The notes under the pieces: generated by a model
What the model was told of the DNA's origin: nothing
Seen by the model: the letters and a program-made list of their open reading frames with translations, nothing else
The model's database searches: none
From: Mucilaginibacter sp. cycad4
Lineage (GTDB): Bacteria; Bacteroidota; Bacteroidia; Sphingobacteriales; Sphingobacteriaceae
Length of the DNA: 64,000 nt
Assembly (NCBI RefSeq): GCF_034263275.1
Contig: NZ_CP139559.1
Span: forward strand, 6,944,001 to 7,008,000
Direction of reading: 5' to 3'
Position numbers and translations under genes: made by a program
Part shown: positions 8,307 through 16,456 of the stretch, piece by piece
Layout: each line of letters opens with the position of its first letter
Position numbering within the stretch: the stretch's first letter is position 1

Positions 8307-8939
8307 ATGGAAGTTAACGTATTAAACGTATCAGGTAAAGAAACAGGTGCCAAGGTGCAGCTTCCTGAGTCGGTTTTCGGTATTGAGCCAAATGATCACG
8401 CTATCTATCTTGATGTTAAGCAATATCTTGCTAACCAGCGTCAGGGTACACACAAATCAAAACAGCGTAATGAAATTGCAGGTTCAACCCGCAAATTATA
8501 TAAACAAAAAGGTACAGGCGGTGCCCGTGCCGGTGGTATTAAATCACCATTATTTAACGGTGGTGGCCGTGTATTCGGTCCGCAACCACGCGATTATAGC
8601 TTCAAATTAAACAAAAAGCTTAAATCACTGGCCCGTAACTCCGCTTTATCATACAAAGCAAAAGATAACAACATTTTAGTATTAGAAGATTTTAGCTTCG
8701 ATAGCATCAAAACTAAAAACTACATTAAAATGGAGGCCGATCTGAATGTTACCAACGAAAAAACTTTATTGGTAATTGCAGCTGCCGAAAATAACAATGT
8801 GTATTTATCAAGCAGGAACCTGAAGAAAAGCAAAGTAATTTCAGTTGAGCAGCTTAACACTTATGATGTGTTAAACGCAGGCAAGCTGTTGTTAACTACA
8901 GGTGCTGTTAAAACTTTGGAGGAAGCATTAGCTAAGTAA
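8307..8939 (+). CDS. rplD: 50S ribosomal protein L4
   Basis: A 210-residue L4 protein of the large subunit. The extended loop that lines the exit tunnel is visible as KLYKQKGTGGARAGGIKSPL followed by GGGRVFGPQPRDYSFKLNKK, the diagnostic L4 segment. The start is one base after the rplC stop, so the two are probably translationally coupled. In several bacteria L4 represses its own operon; whether this applies here cannot be judged. Confidence 0.97.
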   Translation: MEVNVLNVSGKETGAKVQLPESVFGIEPNDHAIYLDVKQYLANQRQGTHKSKQRNEIAGSTRKLYKQKGTGGARAGGIKSPLFNGGGRVFGPQPRDYSFKLNKKLKSLARNSALSYKAKDNNILVLEDFSFDSIKTKNYIKMEADLNVTNEKTLLVIAAAENNNVYLSSRNLKKSKVISVEQLNTYDVLNAGKLLLTTGAVKTLEEALAK

Positions 8940-8941
8940 TT

Positions 8942-9232
8942 ATGGAAATTTTAAAACAACCCCTACTTACTGAAAAAGTTACTCAGTTAACTGACAAGCT
9001 TAACCGTTATGCTTTCAAAGTTGATCACAGGGCTAACAAAATTCAGATCAAGAGTGCCATTGAGGCAATGTACGGTGTGAACGTTACGGCGGTAAACACC
9101 ATGAAATACGTCGGCAAACTTAAAACTCGCAATACTAAGGCAGGCGCCGTTCAGGGCCGTTCAGCTACTTACAAAAAAGCGATCATTACGTTGAAGGACG
9201 GAGAAGTAATTGATTTTTACAGCAATATATAA
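8942..9232 (+). CDS. rplW: 50S ribosomal protein L23
   Basis: A 96-residue L23 at the exit-tunnel rim, where trigger factor and SRP dock. The opening MEILKQPLLTEKVTQL and the central FKVDHRANKIQIKSAIEAMYGVNV are the conserved L23 core. Two bases separate it from rplD, consistent with a single transcript. Confidence 0.97.
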   Translation: MEILKQPLLTEKVTQLTDKLNRYAFKVDHRANKIQIKSAIEAMYGVNVTAVNTMKYVGKLKTRNTKAGAVQGRSATYKKAIITLKDGEVIDFYSNI

Positions 9233-9240
9233 TTATAGAA

Positions 9241-10068
9241 ATGGCAGTAAAGAGATTTAAACCGGTTACCCCGGGCACCCGCTTCAGAGTTGATGTATCT
9301 AACTCAGATATCACAACAAACGTTCCTGAAAAATCGTTGGTTGTAGCAGCTAACACCAGATCGGGCGGTCGTAACAACAGCGGTAAAATGACTATGCGCT
9401 ACCTGGGTGGTGGCCATAAACAAGCATACAGATTAATTGATTTCAAACGTAATAAATTTGACATCCCTGCAAAAGTTGCAACTATCGAGTACGATCCTAA
9501 CCGTTCGGCACGTATAGCCCTGCTACACTTTGCTGATGGTGAAAAAAGATACATGATTGCTCCGGAAGGCTTAACCGTTGGTACAATAGTAACAGCAGGC
9601 GAAACAGCAGCTCCCGAAGTAGGTAACACCTTACCATTAAAGAATATCCCTCTTGGTTCGATCATTCACAACATTGAGTTAAACCCTGGCCAGGGTGGTG
9701 TAATTGCCCGCAGCGCCGGTACTTATGCTCAATTATCAGCACGTGATGGCAAATATGCCATCATCAAATTGCCTTCAGGCGAAACCCGCATGATCCTGTC
9801 AACTTGCTTGGCAACTATCGGTACGGTTTCAAATGGCGAAAGAGCAAATGCTGTGTTAGGTAAAGCCGGCCGCAAACGCTGGTTAGGCCGCAGGCCAAGG
9901 GTACGTGGTGTAGCTATGAACCCGGTAGATCACCCTATGGGTGGTGGTGAAGGCCGTGCCTCAGGTGGTCATCCACGTTCACGTAAAGGTTTATTGGCTA
10001 AAGGCTACAAAACCCGTGACAAGAAGAAAACATCGGATCGTTACATCATTGAAAGAAGGAAGAAATAA
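9241..10068 (+). CDS. rplB: 50S ribosomal protein L2
   Basis: L2 (275 aa) stabilises the peptidyl-transferase centre and an inter-subunit bridge. The C-terminal conserved block is intact: RGVAMNPVDHPMGGGEGRAS, containing the critical His in NPVDHPMGGG, followed by RKGLLAKGYKTRDKKK. The N-terminal KRFKPVTPGTRFRVD is also typical. Its TAA stop overlaps the rpsS ATG by one base. Confidence 0.98.
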   Translation: MAVKRFKPVTPGTRFRVDVSNSDITTNVPEKSLVVAANTRSGGRNNSGKMTMRYLGGGHKQAYRLIDFKRNKFDIPAKVATIEYDPNRSARIALLHFADGEKRYMIAPEGLTVGTIVTAGETAAPEVGNTLPLKNIPLGSIIHNIELNPGQGGVIARSAGTYAQLSARDGKYAIIKLPSGETRMILSTCLATIGTVSNGERANAVLGKAGRKRWLGRRPRVRGVAMNPVDHPMGGGEGRASGGHPRSRKGLLAKGYKTRDKKKTSDRYIIERRKK

Positions 10069-10334
10069 TGGCTCGTTCAATAAAAAAAGGACCTTACATC
10101 GATCATAACTTAGACAAAAAAGTTATGGTGCTGAATGATGCAAATAAAAAATCAGTTGTAAAAACATGGTCACGTCGTTCCATGATCTCTCCTGATTTCG
10201 TTGGTCATACATTCGCAGTACACAACGGTAACAAGTTTATCCCTGTGTACGTAACAGAAAACATGGTTGGACACAAGCTGGGAGAGTTTGCACCAACCCG
10301 TACATTCCGCGGACACGCAGAAAAGAAAAAATAA
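10068..10334 (+). CDS. rpsS: 30S ribosomal protein S19
   Basis: S19 (88 aa) in the head of the small subunit. MARSIKKGPYIDHNL and the C-terminal GHKLGEFAPTRTFRGHAEKK are the family signatures. The ATG shares its A with the rplB stop codon (TAATG), an arrangement favouring translational coupling. Confidence 0.97.
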   Translation: MARSIKKGPYIDHNLDKKVMVLNDANKKSVVKTWSRRSMISPDFVGHTFAVHNGNKFIPVYVTENMVGHKLGEFAPTRTFRGHAEKKK

Positions 10335-10340
10335 CAGGCA

Positions 10341-10769
10341 ATGGAAGCAACAACAAAAATTAAAAAGTCTGTACTGATCAGGCAACAAAAAGAAGCTGCG
10401 AAAGCTCTTGTAGGCGGCGCTTCTGTTGCTAAGTTACAGGACTGCCCAACTTCACCACGCAAAATGCGTTTGGTGGTTGACTTGATCCGCGGTGAAAACG
10501 TAGAGAAAGCGTTATACATATTAAAATTTACTAACAAAGAAGCTGCTATTCGTGTAGAGAAACTTTTGTTATCAGCCATCAAAAACTGGGAAGCAAAAAA
10601 CGAAGGCAAACGTGTTGAAGACAGCGCTTTATATGTTAAAGAAGTATCTGTAGGCGGTGGCCGTCAGTTAAAGAGGTTACGCCCTGCTCCGCAAGGAAGG
10701 GGATACCGTATCCGCAAACGCTCAAACCACGTAACACTTGTTGTGGATAGTAAAAACGATAACAATTAA
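10341..10769 (+). CDS. rplV: 50S ribosomal protein L22
   Basis: L22 (142 aa), whose beta-hairpin lines the exit tunnel. The core SPRKMRLVVDLIRGENVEKAL and the hairpin tip RLRPAPQGRGYRIRKR are present. The N-terminus is about 25 residues longer than the E. coli form, as usual in this phylum (MEATTKIKKSVLIRQQKEAA). Confidence 0.96.
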   Translation: MEATTKIKKSVLIRQQKEAAKALVGGASVAKLQDCPTSPRKMRLVVDLIRGENVEKALYILKFTNKEAAIRVEKLLLSAIKNWEAKNEGKRVEDSALYVKEVSVGGGRQLKRLRPAPQGRGYRIRKRSNHVTLVVDSKNDNN

Positions 10770-10775
10770 TTTGAA

Positions 10776-11648
10776 ATGGGACAGAAAGCACATCCAATAG
10801 GTAACAGGTTAGGAATCATCAGAGGTTGGGATTCTAACTGGTTCGGTGGTAACAACTACTCCGACAAATTAGTTGAAGACGAAAAAATCCGCAAATACCT
10901 TTCAGCTCGTATTGCTAAAGGTGGTGTATCTAAAGTAGTTATCGAGCGTACTTTAAAACGCATTACCGTAACTATCCACACTGCCCGTCCGGGTATTGTG
11001 ATCGGTAAAGGCGGCCAGGAAGTTGACAAGATCAAAGAAGAGTTGAAAAAACTTACCAAAAAGGAAGTTCAGATCAACATTTTCGAGATCAAACGCCCTG
11101 AGCTTGATGCACAATTAGTAGCAGAAGGCATTGCAAAACAATTAGAAGCACGTATCTCTTTCCGTCGTGCCATGAAAACCACAATCGCTGCAACCATGCG
11201 TATGGGTGCCGAAGGTATCAAGGTAATGACTTCAGGCCGTTTAGGTGGCGCTGAGATGGCACGTAGCGAGCAATATAAAGAAGGCAGGATTCCTTTGCAC
11301 ACTTTCCGTGCTGACATTGATTACGCATTAGCAGAAGCGTTAACTACCTATGGTAAAATAGGTGTTAAAGTTTGGATCTGCAAAGGCGAAGTTTATGGCA
11401 AACGCGATCTTTCTCCAAACATTGGCGGTACCAGCAGCGCAAGCGGCAAAGGTGGCAGGCCAGAAGGCGGTGCGCCAGGCTTTGGTGGCCGTGGTAACGA
11501 AAGAGGCGGCGAGCGCGGCGGTGAGCGTCGTGGCGACAGGAAACCAGGTGGCGATCGTCGTGGCGGTGGTAACCGTCCAGGCGGACAAGGTGGAAACCGT
11601 CCGGGTGGACAAGGTGGAAACCGTCCAGGTGGCCCGGGTAAGAGATAA
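10776..11648 (+). CDS. rpsC: 30S ribosomal protein S3 with a Gly/Arg-rich repeat tail
   Basis: S3 forms part of the mRNA entry tunnel. The KH domain is clear with GIVIGKGGQEVDKIKEEL (GxxG loop), and the C-terminal domain ends near KVWICKGEVYGKRDLSPN at about residue 217. A tail of some 73 residues follows, made of Gly, Arg, Pro, Asn and Gln and ending in three 8-residue units of the type GGNRPGGQ encoded by a tandem 24-base repeat (about 11567-11640). The total of 290 aa is long for S3 (commonly 210-250). The tail looks disordered and RGG-like and could bind RNA; that is inference. Confidence 0.96.
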   Translation: MGQKAHPIGNRLGIIRGWDSNWFGGNNYSDKLVEDEKIRKYLSARIAKGGVSKVVIERTLKRITVTIHTARPGIVIGKGGQEVDKIKEELKKLTKKEVQINIFEIKRPELDAQLVAEGIAKQLEARISFRRAMKTTIAATMRMGAEGIKVMTSGRLGGAEMARSEQYKEGRIPLHTFRADIDYALAEALTTYGKIGVKVWICKGEVYGKRDLSPNIGGTSSASGKGGRPEGGAPGFGGRGNERGGERGGERRGDRKPGGDRRGGGNRPGGQGGNRPGGQGGNRPGGPGKR

Positions 11649-11698
11649 TAATTAAAGTACAAGACAAATATCGAATAACGATATAAAAGCTTAAGAAA

Positions 11699-12121
11699 AT
11701 GCTACAGCCAAAAAGAACGAAGTTCAGAAAGATGCAAAAAGGCAGGATGAAAGGTTTAGCCACCCGTGGTGCTGAACTTTCATTTGGATCTTTTGGTGTT
11801 AAATCACTCGAAGCGGCATGGATCACCAGCCGTCAGATCGAGGCTGCACGTATCGCTGTAACACGTTTTATGAAACGTGAAGGACAGGTTTGGATCAGGA
11901 TATTCCCTGACAAACCTGTAACCAAGAAACCTGCAGAGGTACGTATGGGTAAAGGTAAAGGTGCTCCTGAATACTGGGTTGCGGTAGTACGCCCCGGAAG
12001 GATCATTTTTGAAGCCGAAGGTGTGCCTTTGGAAGTTGCTAAAGAGGCTTTACGCCTTGCAGCACAGAAATTACCAGTGCAAACTAAATTTATTGTACGT
12101 AGGGATTACGTAGAAGCATAA
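11699..12121 (+). CDS. rplP: 50S ribosomal protein L16
   Basis: L16 (140 aa) contacts tRNA in the A site region. MLQPKRTKFRKMQKGRMKG and the middle VWIRIFPDKPVTKKPAEVRM GKGKG motif are diagnostic. It follows rpsC after a 50-base gap and is followed by a 124-base spacer that carries a low-complexity inverted repeat. Confidence 0.97.
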   Translation: MLQPKRTKFRKMQKGRMKGLATRGAELSFGSFGVKSLEAAWITSRQIEAARIAVTRFMKREGQVWIRIFPDKPVTKKPAEVRMGKGKGAPEYWVAVVRPGRIIFEAEGVPLEVAKEALRLAAQKLPVQTKFIVRRDYVEA

Positions 12122-12126
12122 ATTGA

Positions 12127-12233
12127 GGAGTTAGTTGAAAAGTTGTAAAGTTTTAATGTTGTGAAGTTAGATGCCGAATTTCACCCATCAAAAGAAAACA
12201 ATACAACGTTTAAACTTGCCAACAGACAACAAA
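12127..12233. repeat. Low-complexity imperfect inverted repeat in the rplP-rpmC spacer
   Basis: The left part iterates variants of AGTTGAAAAGTTGTAAAGTT, and the right part (about 12201-12233) carries the rough complement ACAACGTTTAAACTTGCCAAC. Pairing is imperfect. It belongs to the same class as the spacers at 14276-14331, 19465-19535, 19921-20045, 21124-21285 and 22312-22395. Confidence 0.5.
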
Positions 12234-12245
12234 TAACAAAGAAAA

Positions 12246-12455
12246 ATGAAGAACTCAGAAATTTTGGGCCTATCAACTGAAGAGATTGTTGCAAAGATCA
12301 GCGAGGAAAGGGCTACCCTTACCAAGTTGAAATTCGCTCACGCTGTTTCAGCTATTGAGAACCCGTCCCGTATAACCAAAGTACGCAAAGGAATTGCTCA
12401 GTTAAATACTGAATTAACAAAACGTAAAGCGGCGGCCGCTTCTGAAAAGAATTAA
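12246..12455 (+). CDS. rpmC: 50S ribosomal protein L29
   Basis: L29 (69 aa), a two-helix protein at the exit-tunnel rim beside L23. MKNSEILGLSTEEIVAKI matches the family opening, and the second helix NPSRITKVRKGIAQLNTEL carries the conserved R-K-x-I-A-x-hydrophobic-x-T pattern. An Ala-rich end (AAAASEKN) is common in the family. Confidence 0.95.
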   Translation: MKNSEILGLSTEEIVAKISEERATLTKLKFAHAVSAIENPSRITKVRKGIAQLNTELTKRKAAAASEKN

Positions 12456-12474
12456 TTTTTTAAACATTCACAAA

Positions 12475-12735
12475 ATGGAATTGGAAAGAAATTTAAGAAA
12501 AACACGTACCGGCCTTGTAGTAAGCAACAAAATGGAGAAATCTATAGTTGTGGCCGTTGAACGTAAGGTGAAACACCCTATCTATGGTAAGTTCGTGAAA
12601 AAAACTACCAAATTCAAGGCTCATGATGAAAACAATACCTGTGGCGTAGGCGATACAGTATTGATCATGGAAACCCGCCCGCTGAGCAAAACCAAAAACT
12701 GGCGATTAGTTGAAATTTTAGAAAGGGCTAAATAA
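12475..12735 (+). CDS. rpsQ: 30S ribosomal protein S17
   Basis: S17 (86 aa), an OB-fold primary binder of 16S rRNA. RKTRTGLVVSNKMEKSIVV and KHPIYGKFVKKTTKFKAHDE followed by GDTVLIMETRPLSKTKNWRL are the family signatures. The stop is one base before the rplN start. Confidence 0.97.
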   Translation: MELERNLRKTRTGLVVSNKMEKSIVVAVERKVKHPIYGKFVKKTTKFKAHDENNTCGVGDTVLIMETRPLSKTKNWRLVEILERAK

Positions 12736-12736
12736 G

Positions 12737-13105
12737 ATGGTACAACAGGAATCAAGATTAACAGTAGCCGACAATAGCGGCGCTAAAGAAGTTTTAGTGA
12801 TCCGTGTATTGGGTGGTACCGGTAAAAGGTATGCATCAATCGGCGATAAAATTGTGGTTACCGTAAAAAGCGCTTTACCATCAGGTAACGTGAAAAAAGG
12901 TACCGTATCAAAAGCCGTAGTTGTGCGCACTAAAAAAGAGATCCGCAGAAAAGACGGTTCATATATCCGTTTCGACGATAACGCAGCTGTGTTGTTAAAC
13001 AACCAGGACGAGCCAAGAGGTACACGTATCTTTGGCCCTGTTGCAAGGGAACTGCGCGAGAAACAATTTATGAAAATTGTATCATTAGCACCGGAGGTAT
13101 TGTAA
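12737..13105 (+). CDS. rplN: 50S ribosomal protein L14
   Basis: L14 (122 aa) forms part of the interface with the small subunit and is the docking site of the silencing factor RsfS. MVQQESRLTVADNSGAKEV and the end FGPVARELREKQFMKIVSLA are characteristic, as is the exact 122-residue length. Confidence 0.98.
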   Translation: MVQQESRLTVADNSGAKEVLVIRVLGGTGKRYASIGDKIVVTVKSALPSGNVKKGTVSKAVVVRTKKEIRRKDGSYIRFDDNAAVLLNNQDEPRGTRIFGPVARELREKQFMKIVSLAPEVL

Positions 13106-13106
13106 C

Positions 13107-13436
13107 ATGGAAAAGAAAGTAAAATTAAAGATCCGTAAAGGCGACCTGGTTAAAGTTATCGCCGGCGATTCAAAAGGATCACAAGGCAAAATCGTTGAGG
13201 TTTTGGTAGATAAGAACAGGGCTATTGTTGAAGGTGCCAATATGGTATCAAAACATACTAAACCTAATGCTGCTAACCCTAACGGCGGAATTGTTAAACA
13301 AGAAGCTGCTATACATATTTCAAACCTAATGCTGGTTGATCCTAAAACAGGTAATACAACCCGTGTTGGCCGTCAAAAAAATGACGCCGGCAAATTAGTA
13401 AGGGTAGCAAAAAAATCAGGGGAGGAAATTAAGTAA
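13107..13436 (+). CDS. rplX: 50S ribosomal protein L24
   Basis: L24 (109 aa), an assembly initiator of the large subunit with a KOW domain visible as KIRKGDLVKVIAGDSKGSQG near the N-terminus. VEGANMVSKHTKPN follows as in the family. Its TAA stop shares a base with the rplE ATG (TAATG). Confidence 0.97.
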   Translation: MEKKVKLKIRKGDLVKVIAGDSKGSQGKIVEVLVDKNRAIVEGANMVSKHTKPNAANPNGGIVKQEAAIHISNLMLVDPKTGNTTRVGRQKNDAGKLVRVAKKSGEEIK

Positions 13437-13999
13437 TGACTTACGTACCAAGATTAAAATCAAAATACAAAGAAGAAATCCGCACCGCACTGAAAGATAA
13501 ATTTCAGTACAAAAGCGTAATGCAGGTTCCTAAACTGGAGAAAATTGCCATTAACCAGGGTGTAGGTGGTGCAACTACCGACAAGAAATTGATCGAAAAC
13601 ACCATCACTGAGTTAACTACCATCACTGGTCAGCAAGCAGTATCTTCAAAATCTAAAAAAGATATCTCAAACTTTAAATTGCGTAAAAATATGCCGGTTG
13701 GCGTACGTGTTACCCTGCGTGACAACACAATGTACGAGTTTTTGGATCGTTTAATCGCTGTAGCCCTGCCACGTATCCGTGACTTCAAAGGCATCAACGA
13801 TAAAGGTTTTGATGGCCGCGGCAACTATACATTAGGTATTACTGAGCAAATTATCTTCCCTGAGATAAATATTGACAAAATCAATAAAATCCAAGGTATG
13901 GATATTACCTTTGTAACCTCCGCAACAAACGATGTTGAAGCATTGGAGTTGTTGAAACAATTTGGTTTACCATTTAAAAATCAAAATAGCAATGGCTAA
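13436..13999 (+). CDS. rplE: 50S ribosomal protein L5
   Basis: L5 (187 aa) binds 5S rRNA and contacts P-site tRNA. VPKLEKIAINQGVGG, LRKNMPVGVRVTLRDNTMYE and RIRDFKGINDKGFDGRGNYT are canonical L5 blocks. It overlaps the rpsN start by eight bases. Confidence 0.98.
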   Translation: MTYVPRLKSKYKEEIRTALKDKFQYKSVMQVPKLEKIAINQGVGGATTDKKLIENTITELTTITGQQAVSSKSKKDISNFKLRKNMPVGVRVTLRDNTMYEFLDRLIAVALPRIRDFKGINDKGFDGRGNYTLGITEQIIFPEINIDKINKIQGMDITFVTSATNDVEALELLKQFGLPFKNQNSNG

Positions 14000-14261
14000 A
14001 GAAGGTGTAAAAGCACGTGAAGTAAAGCGCGCAAAATTAGTAGCTAAATTCGCTGAAAAAAGAGCTGCTTTGAAAGAAGCAGGCGATTACGCTGCTTTAG
14101 ATAAATTACCAAAAGCATCATCACCGGTAAAACTGCACAACCGTTGCAAATTAACCGGCCGCCCTCGTGGTTATATGCGTCAGTTTGGCATTTCACGTGT
14201 TACATTCCGTGAAATGGCTCTTGAAGGCAAGATCCCGGGAGTGAAAAAAGCAAGCTGGTAA
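13992..14261 (+). CDS. rpsN: 30S ribosomal protein S14 (zinc-independent form)
   Basis: The start MAKEGVKAREVKRAKLV at 13992 is chosen; an upstream ATG at 13962 lies within rplE and would add ten non-conserved residues. At 89 aa, and lacking the C-x-x-C pairs of the short form, this is the long zinc-free S14. The C-terminal block KLTGRPRGYMRQFGISRVTF is diagnostic. The next gene is 144 bases away, after a hairpin-bearing spacer. Confidence 0.96.
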   Translation: MAKEGVKAREVKRAKLVAKFAEKRAALKEAGDYAALDKLPKASSPVKLHNRCKLTGRPRGYMRQFGISRVTFREMALEGKIPGVKKASW

Positions 14262-14275
14262 GCAAGCTAATATCA

Positions 14276-14331
14276 GAGATTAGAGGTTGGAGGTTAGTGA
14301 TTAGGTTCGCTAACCTCCAATCTCTAATCTC
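14276..14331. repeat. Near-perfect hairpin in the rpsN-rpsH spacer
   Basis: The arm 14276-14297 pairs with 14310-14331 over 22 bases with one mismatch that would be a G-U pair in RNA, around a 12-base loop. The arms are low-complexity, iterating AGATTAGAGGTTGGAGGTTAG-type words. No T tract follows, and transcription must continue to reach rpsH at 14406, so it is not a simple terminator. Confidence 0.8.
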
Positions 14332-14405
14332 TAATCTCATGAATTAACCGATGGAAGGTCGCCCCGGATGTTACGGGAAGGAAACCACCGTCATAACACA
14401 ATAAA

Positions 14406-14804
14406 ATGAATACAGATCCAATCGCAGATTATCTTACAAGAGTAAGGAATGCTATTAAAGCCAACCACCGGGTTGTTGAAATTCCTGCATCAAATCTGAA
14501 AAAGGAAATCACTAAGGTGCTTTTCGACAAAGGTTACATCGCAAATTACAAGTTTGAAGACAATGGTCCTCAGGGCAGCATTAAAGTTGCTTTAAAGTAC
14601 CACCCGATAACTAAAATTTCTGCTATCCGCAGCATTTCGCGTATCAGTAAACCAGGTTTGAGGAAATACGCAGGTACAAGCAATATGCCGCGTGTATTAA
14701 ATGGTTTAGGAATCGCCATCCTGTCAACTTCAAAAGGCGTTATGTCTGATAAAGAGGCACGTCAGCAAAATGTTGGTGGTGAGGTTTTATGCTACGTTTA
14801 TTAA
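14406..14804 (+). CDS. rpsH: 30S ribosomal protein S8
   Basis: S8 (132 aa), a central-domain primary binder and, in E. coli, the spc-operon regulator. DPIADYLTRVRNAIKANHR and the C-terminal GIAILSTSKGVMSDKEARQ with GGEVLCYVY are the family signatures. It follows a 144-base spacer, unusually wide for this operon. Confidence 0.97.
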   Translation: MNTDPIADYLTRVRNAIKANHRVVEIPASNLKKEITKVLFDKGYIANYKFEDNGPQGSIKVALKYHPITKISAIRSISRISKPGLRKYAGTSNMPRVLNGLGIAILSTSKGVMSDKEARQQNVGGEVLCYVY

Positions 14805-14821
14805 TAGAAGAAATTTAAGCA

Positions 14822-15379
14822 ATGTCAAGAGTAGGAAAAGCACCGATAGCACTGCCACAGGGAGTTACCGTTACCGTATCAGCAGAGAATGTTGTTACTG
14901 TTAAAGGTCCTAAAGGCCAGTTGCAACAGGCAATTGATAGCGATATCACTATTGCACAGGAAGACGGCCAGTTACTGGTTCAACGTCCGTCCGAACAAAA
15001 ACGTCACAAAGCATTACATGGTTTATACCGTGCGCTTTTAAATAACATGGTAATTGGTGTAACTGAAGGTTACAAAGTGACCCAGGAATTAGTGGGTGTA
15101 GGTTACCGTGCCACCAATACAGGTAATACATTAGATTTAGTGTTGGGTTTCTCTCACCACTATGTATTTGAATTACCGCAGGAAATTAAAGTTACAACCA
15201 CTGCTGATAAGGGTAAAAACCCAACCATCATACTTGAGTCTATCGACAAACAGTTAATTGGTCAGGTTGCAGCCAAAATCCGTTCATTACGTGCTCCGGA
15301 GCCTTACAAAGGTAAAGGTATCAAGTTCCAGGGCGAGATATTGAGAAGAAAAGCAGGTAAATCAGCATCTAAAAAATAA
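14822..15379 (+). CDS. rplF: 50S ribosomal protein L6
   Basis: L6 (185 aa), two related domains near the GTPase-associated centre. MSRVGKAPIALPQGVTVTVS, the middle ALLNNMVIGVTEGYKVTQEL, and the end RAPEPYKGKGIKFQGEILRR are canonical. Confidence 0.97.
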   Translation: MSRVGKAPIALPQGVTVTVSAENVVTVKGPKGQLQQAIDSDITIAQEDGQLLVQRPSEQKRHKALHGLYRALLNNMVIGVTEGYKVTQELVGVGYRATNTGNTLDLVLGFSHHYVFELPQEIKVTTTADKGKNPTIILESIDKQLIGQVAAKIRSLRAPEPYKGKGIKFQGEILRRKAGKSASKK

Positions 15380-15384
15380 TCGTC

Positions 15385-15735
15385 ATGGGAGCTAAACTAT
15401 CAAGAAGAGACAGGATTAAAAAAGGCATCAGGAAACGCCTTTCAGGGTCAACAGAACGTCCCCGCCTGTCAGTATTTAGAAGTAATAAAGGTATTTATGC
15501 GCAGATCATTGACGATGTAACCGGTAAAACTTTAGTTTCAGCATCATCTTTATCAAAAGATTTTGCCGCTGAAGGTACAAAATCAGATCAATCAGTAGCT
15601 GTAGGCAAGCTGGTAGCTTCAAAAGCTATCGCTGCAGGTATTAAAGATGTGGTTTTCGACAGGAACGGTTACCTGTACCATGGCCGTGTTAAGTCATTGG
15701 CCGAAGGTGCACGTGAAGGTGGTTTAAACTTTTAA
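15385..15735 (+). CDS. rplR: 50S ribosomal protein L18
   Basis: L18 (116 aa) binds 5S rRNA together with L5. The Arg/Lys-rich N-terminus RDRIKKGIRKRLSGSTERPR and the end FDRNGYLYHGRVKSLAEGAR EGGL are typical. Five bases separate it from rplF. Confidence 0.97.
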   Translation: MGAKLSRRDRIKKGIRKRLSGSTERPRLSVFRSNKGIYAQIIDDVTGKTLVSASSLSKDFAAEGTKSDQSVAVGKLVASKAIAAGIKDVVFDRNGYLYHGRVKSLAEGAREGGLNF

Positions 15736-15747
15736 TCGAACAGAGAA

Positions 15748-16266
15748 ATGTCAACAATCAACATAAAAAGAGTAAAAACAAGCGAGATCGAATTAAAAGA
15801 CCGCTTGGTAAGCATACAGCGTGTTGCCAAAGTAACCAAAGGCGGCCGTACTTTCAGCTTCTCTGCCATTGTGGTAGTAGGTGATGAAAACGGTGTTGTG
15901 GGTTACGGTTTAGGTAAAGCTAAGGAGGTAACTGAAGCTATTGCTAAAGGCATTGATGATGCTAAAAAGAACCTGGTAAAAGTTCCGATCATTAACGGAA
16001 CTGTGCCTCATGAGCAAATTGGTAAATTTAGCGGTGGTTTTGTTTTCATTAAACCAGCAGCTAACGGTACAGGTGTAATTGCCGGTGGTGCTATGCGTGC
16101 CGTATTAGAGTCGGCAGGTGTACACAACGTATTGGCAAAATCAAAAGGTTCATCAAACCCGCACAACGTGGTAAAAGCAACCGTATCGGCATTAGCCCAG
16201 TTACGTGATGCAAATACTGTAGCACAACAGCGCGGAATTAGTTTAGGTAAAGTATTTAACGGATAA
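15748..16266 (+). CDS. rpsE: 30S ribosomal protein S5
   Basis: S5 (172 aa), a fidelity protein of the small subunit. LKDRLVSIQRVAKVTKGGR, the loop GENG-like DENGVVGYGLGKAKEV, and GTGVIAGGAMRAVLESAGV are conserved S5 elements. Confidence 0.97.
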   Translation: MSTINIKRVKTSEIELKDRLVSIQRVAKVTKGGRTFSFSAIVVVGDENGVVGYGLGKAKEVTEAIAKGIDDAKKNLVKVPIINGTVPHEQIGKFSGGFVFIKPAANGTGVIAGGAMRAVLESAGVHNVLAKSKGSSNPHNVVKATVSALAQLRDANTVAQQRGISLGKVFNG

Positions 16267-16272
16267 TCAGTC

Positions 16273-16452
16273 ATGGCTAAGATCAAAATAACACAGATTA
16301 AGAGCGTGATCGACAGAACGGAACGCCAGAAAAAAACAATCGAGGCTTTAGGCTTGCGTAAAATTAACCACAGTGTGGAAGTTGAGGCTACACCTGCTAT
16401 AGTTGGGATGGTTAGGAAAGTGAACCACCTGGTAGCGGTTGAAAATATTTAA
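16273..16452 (+). CDS. rpmD: 50S ribosomal protein L30
   Basis: A 59-residue L30 between rpsE and rplO, its standard place. MAKIKITQIKSVIDRTERQK and TIEALGLRKINHSVEVE match the family, including the G-L-R-K-I/L turn. The start is six bases after rpsE and its end is four bases before rplO. Confidence 0.95.
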   Translation: MAKIKITQIKSVIDRTERQKKTIEALGLRKINHSVEVEATPAIVGMVRKVNHLVAVENI

Positions 16453-16456
16453 TATC

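Noticed and set aside
11340..11826. Long open frames opposite and alongside the rpsC tail
   Set aside because: They come from the GC-rich Gly/Arg repeat being open in several frames; rpsC itself is certain.
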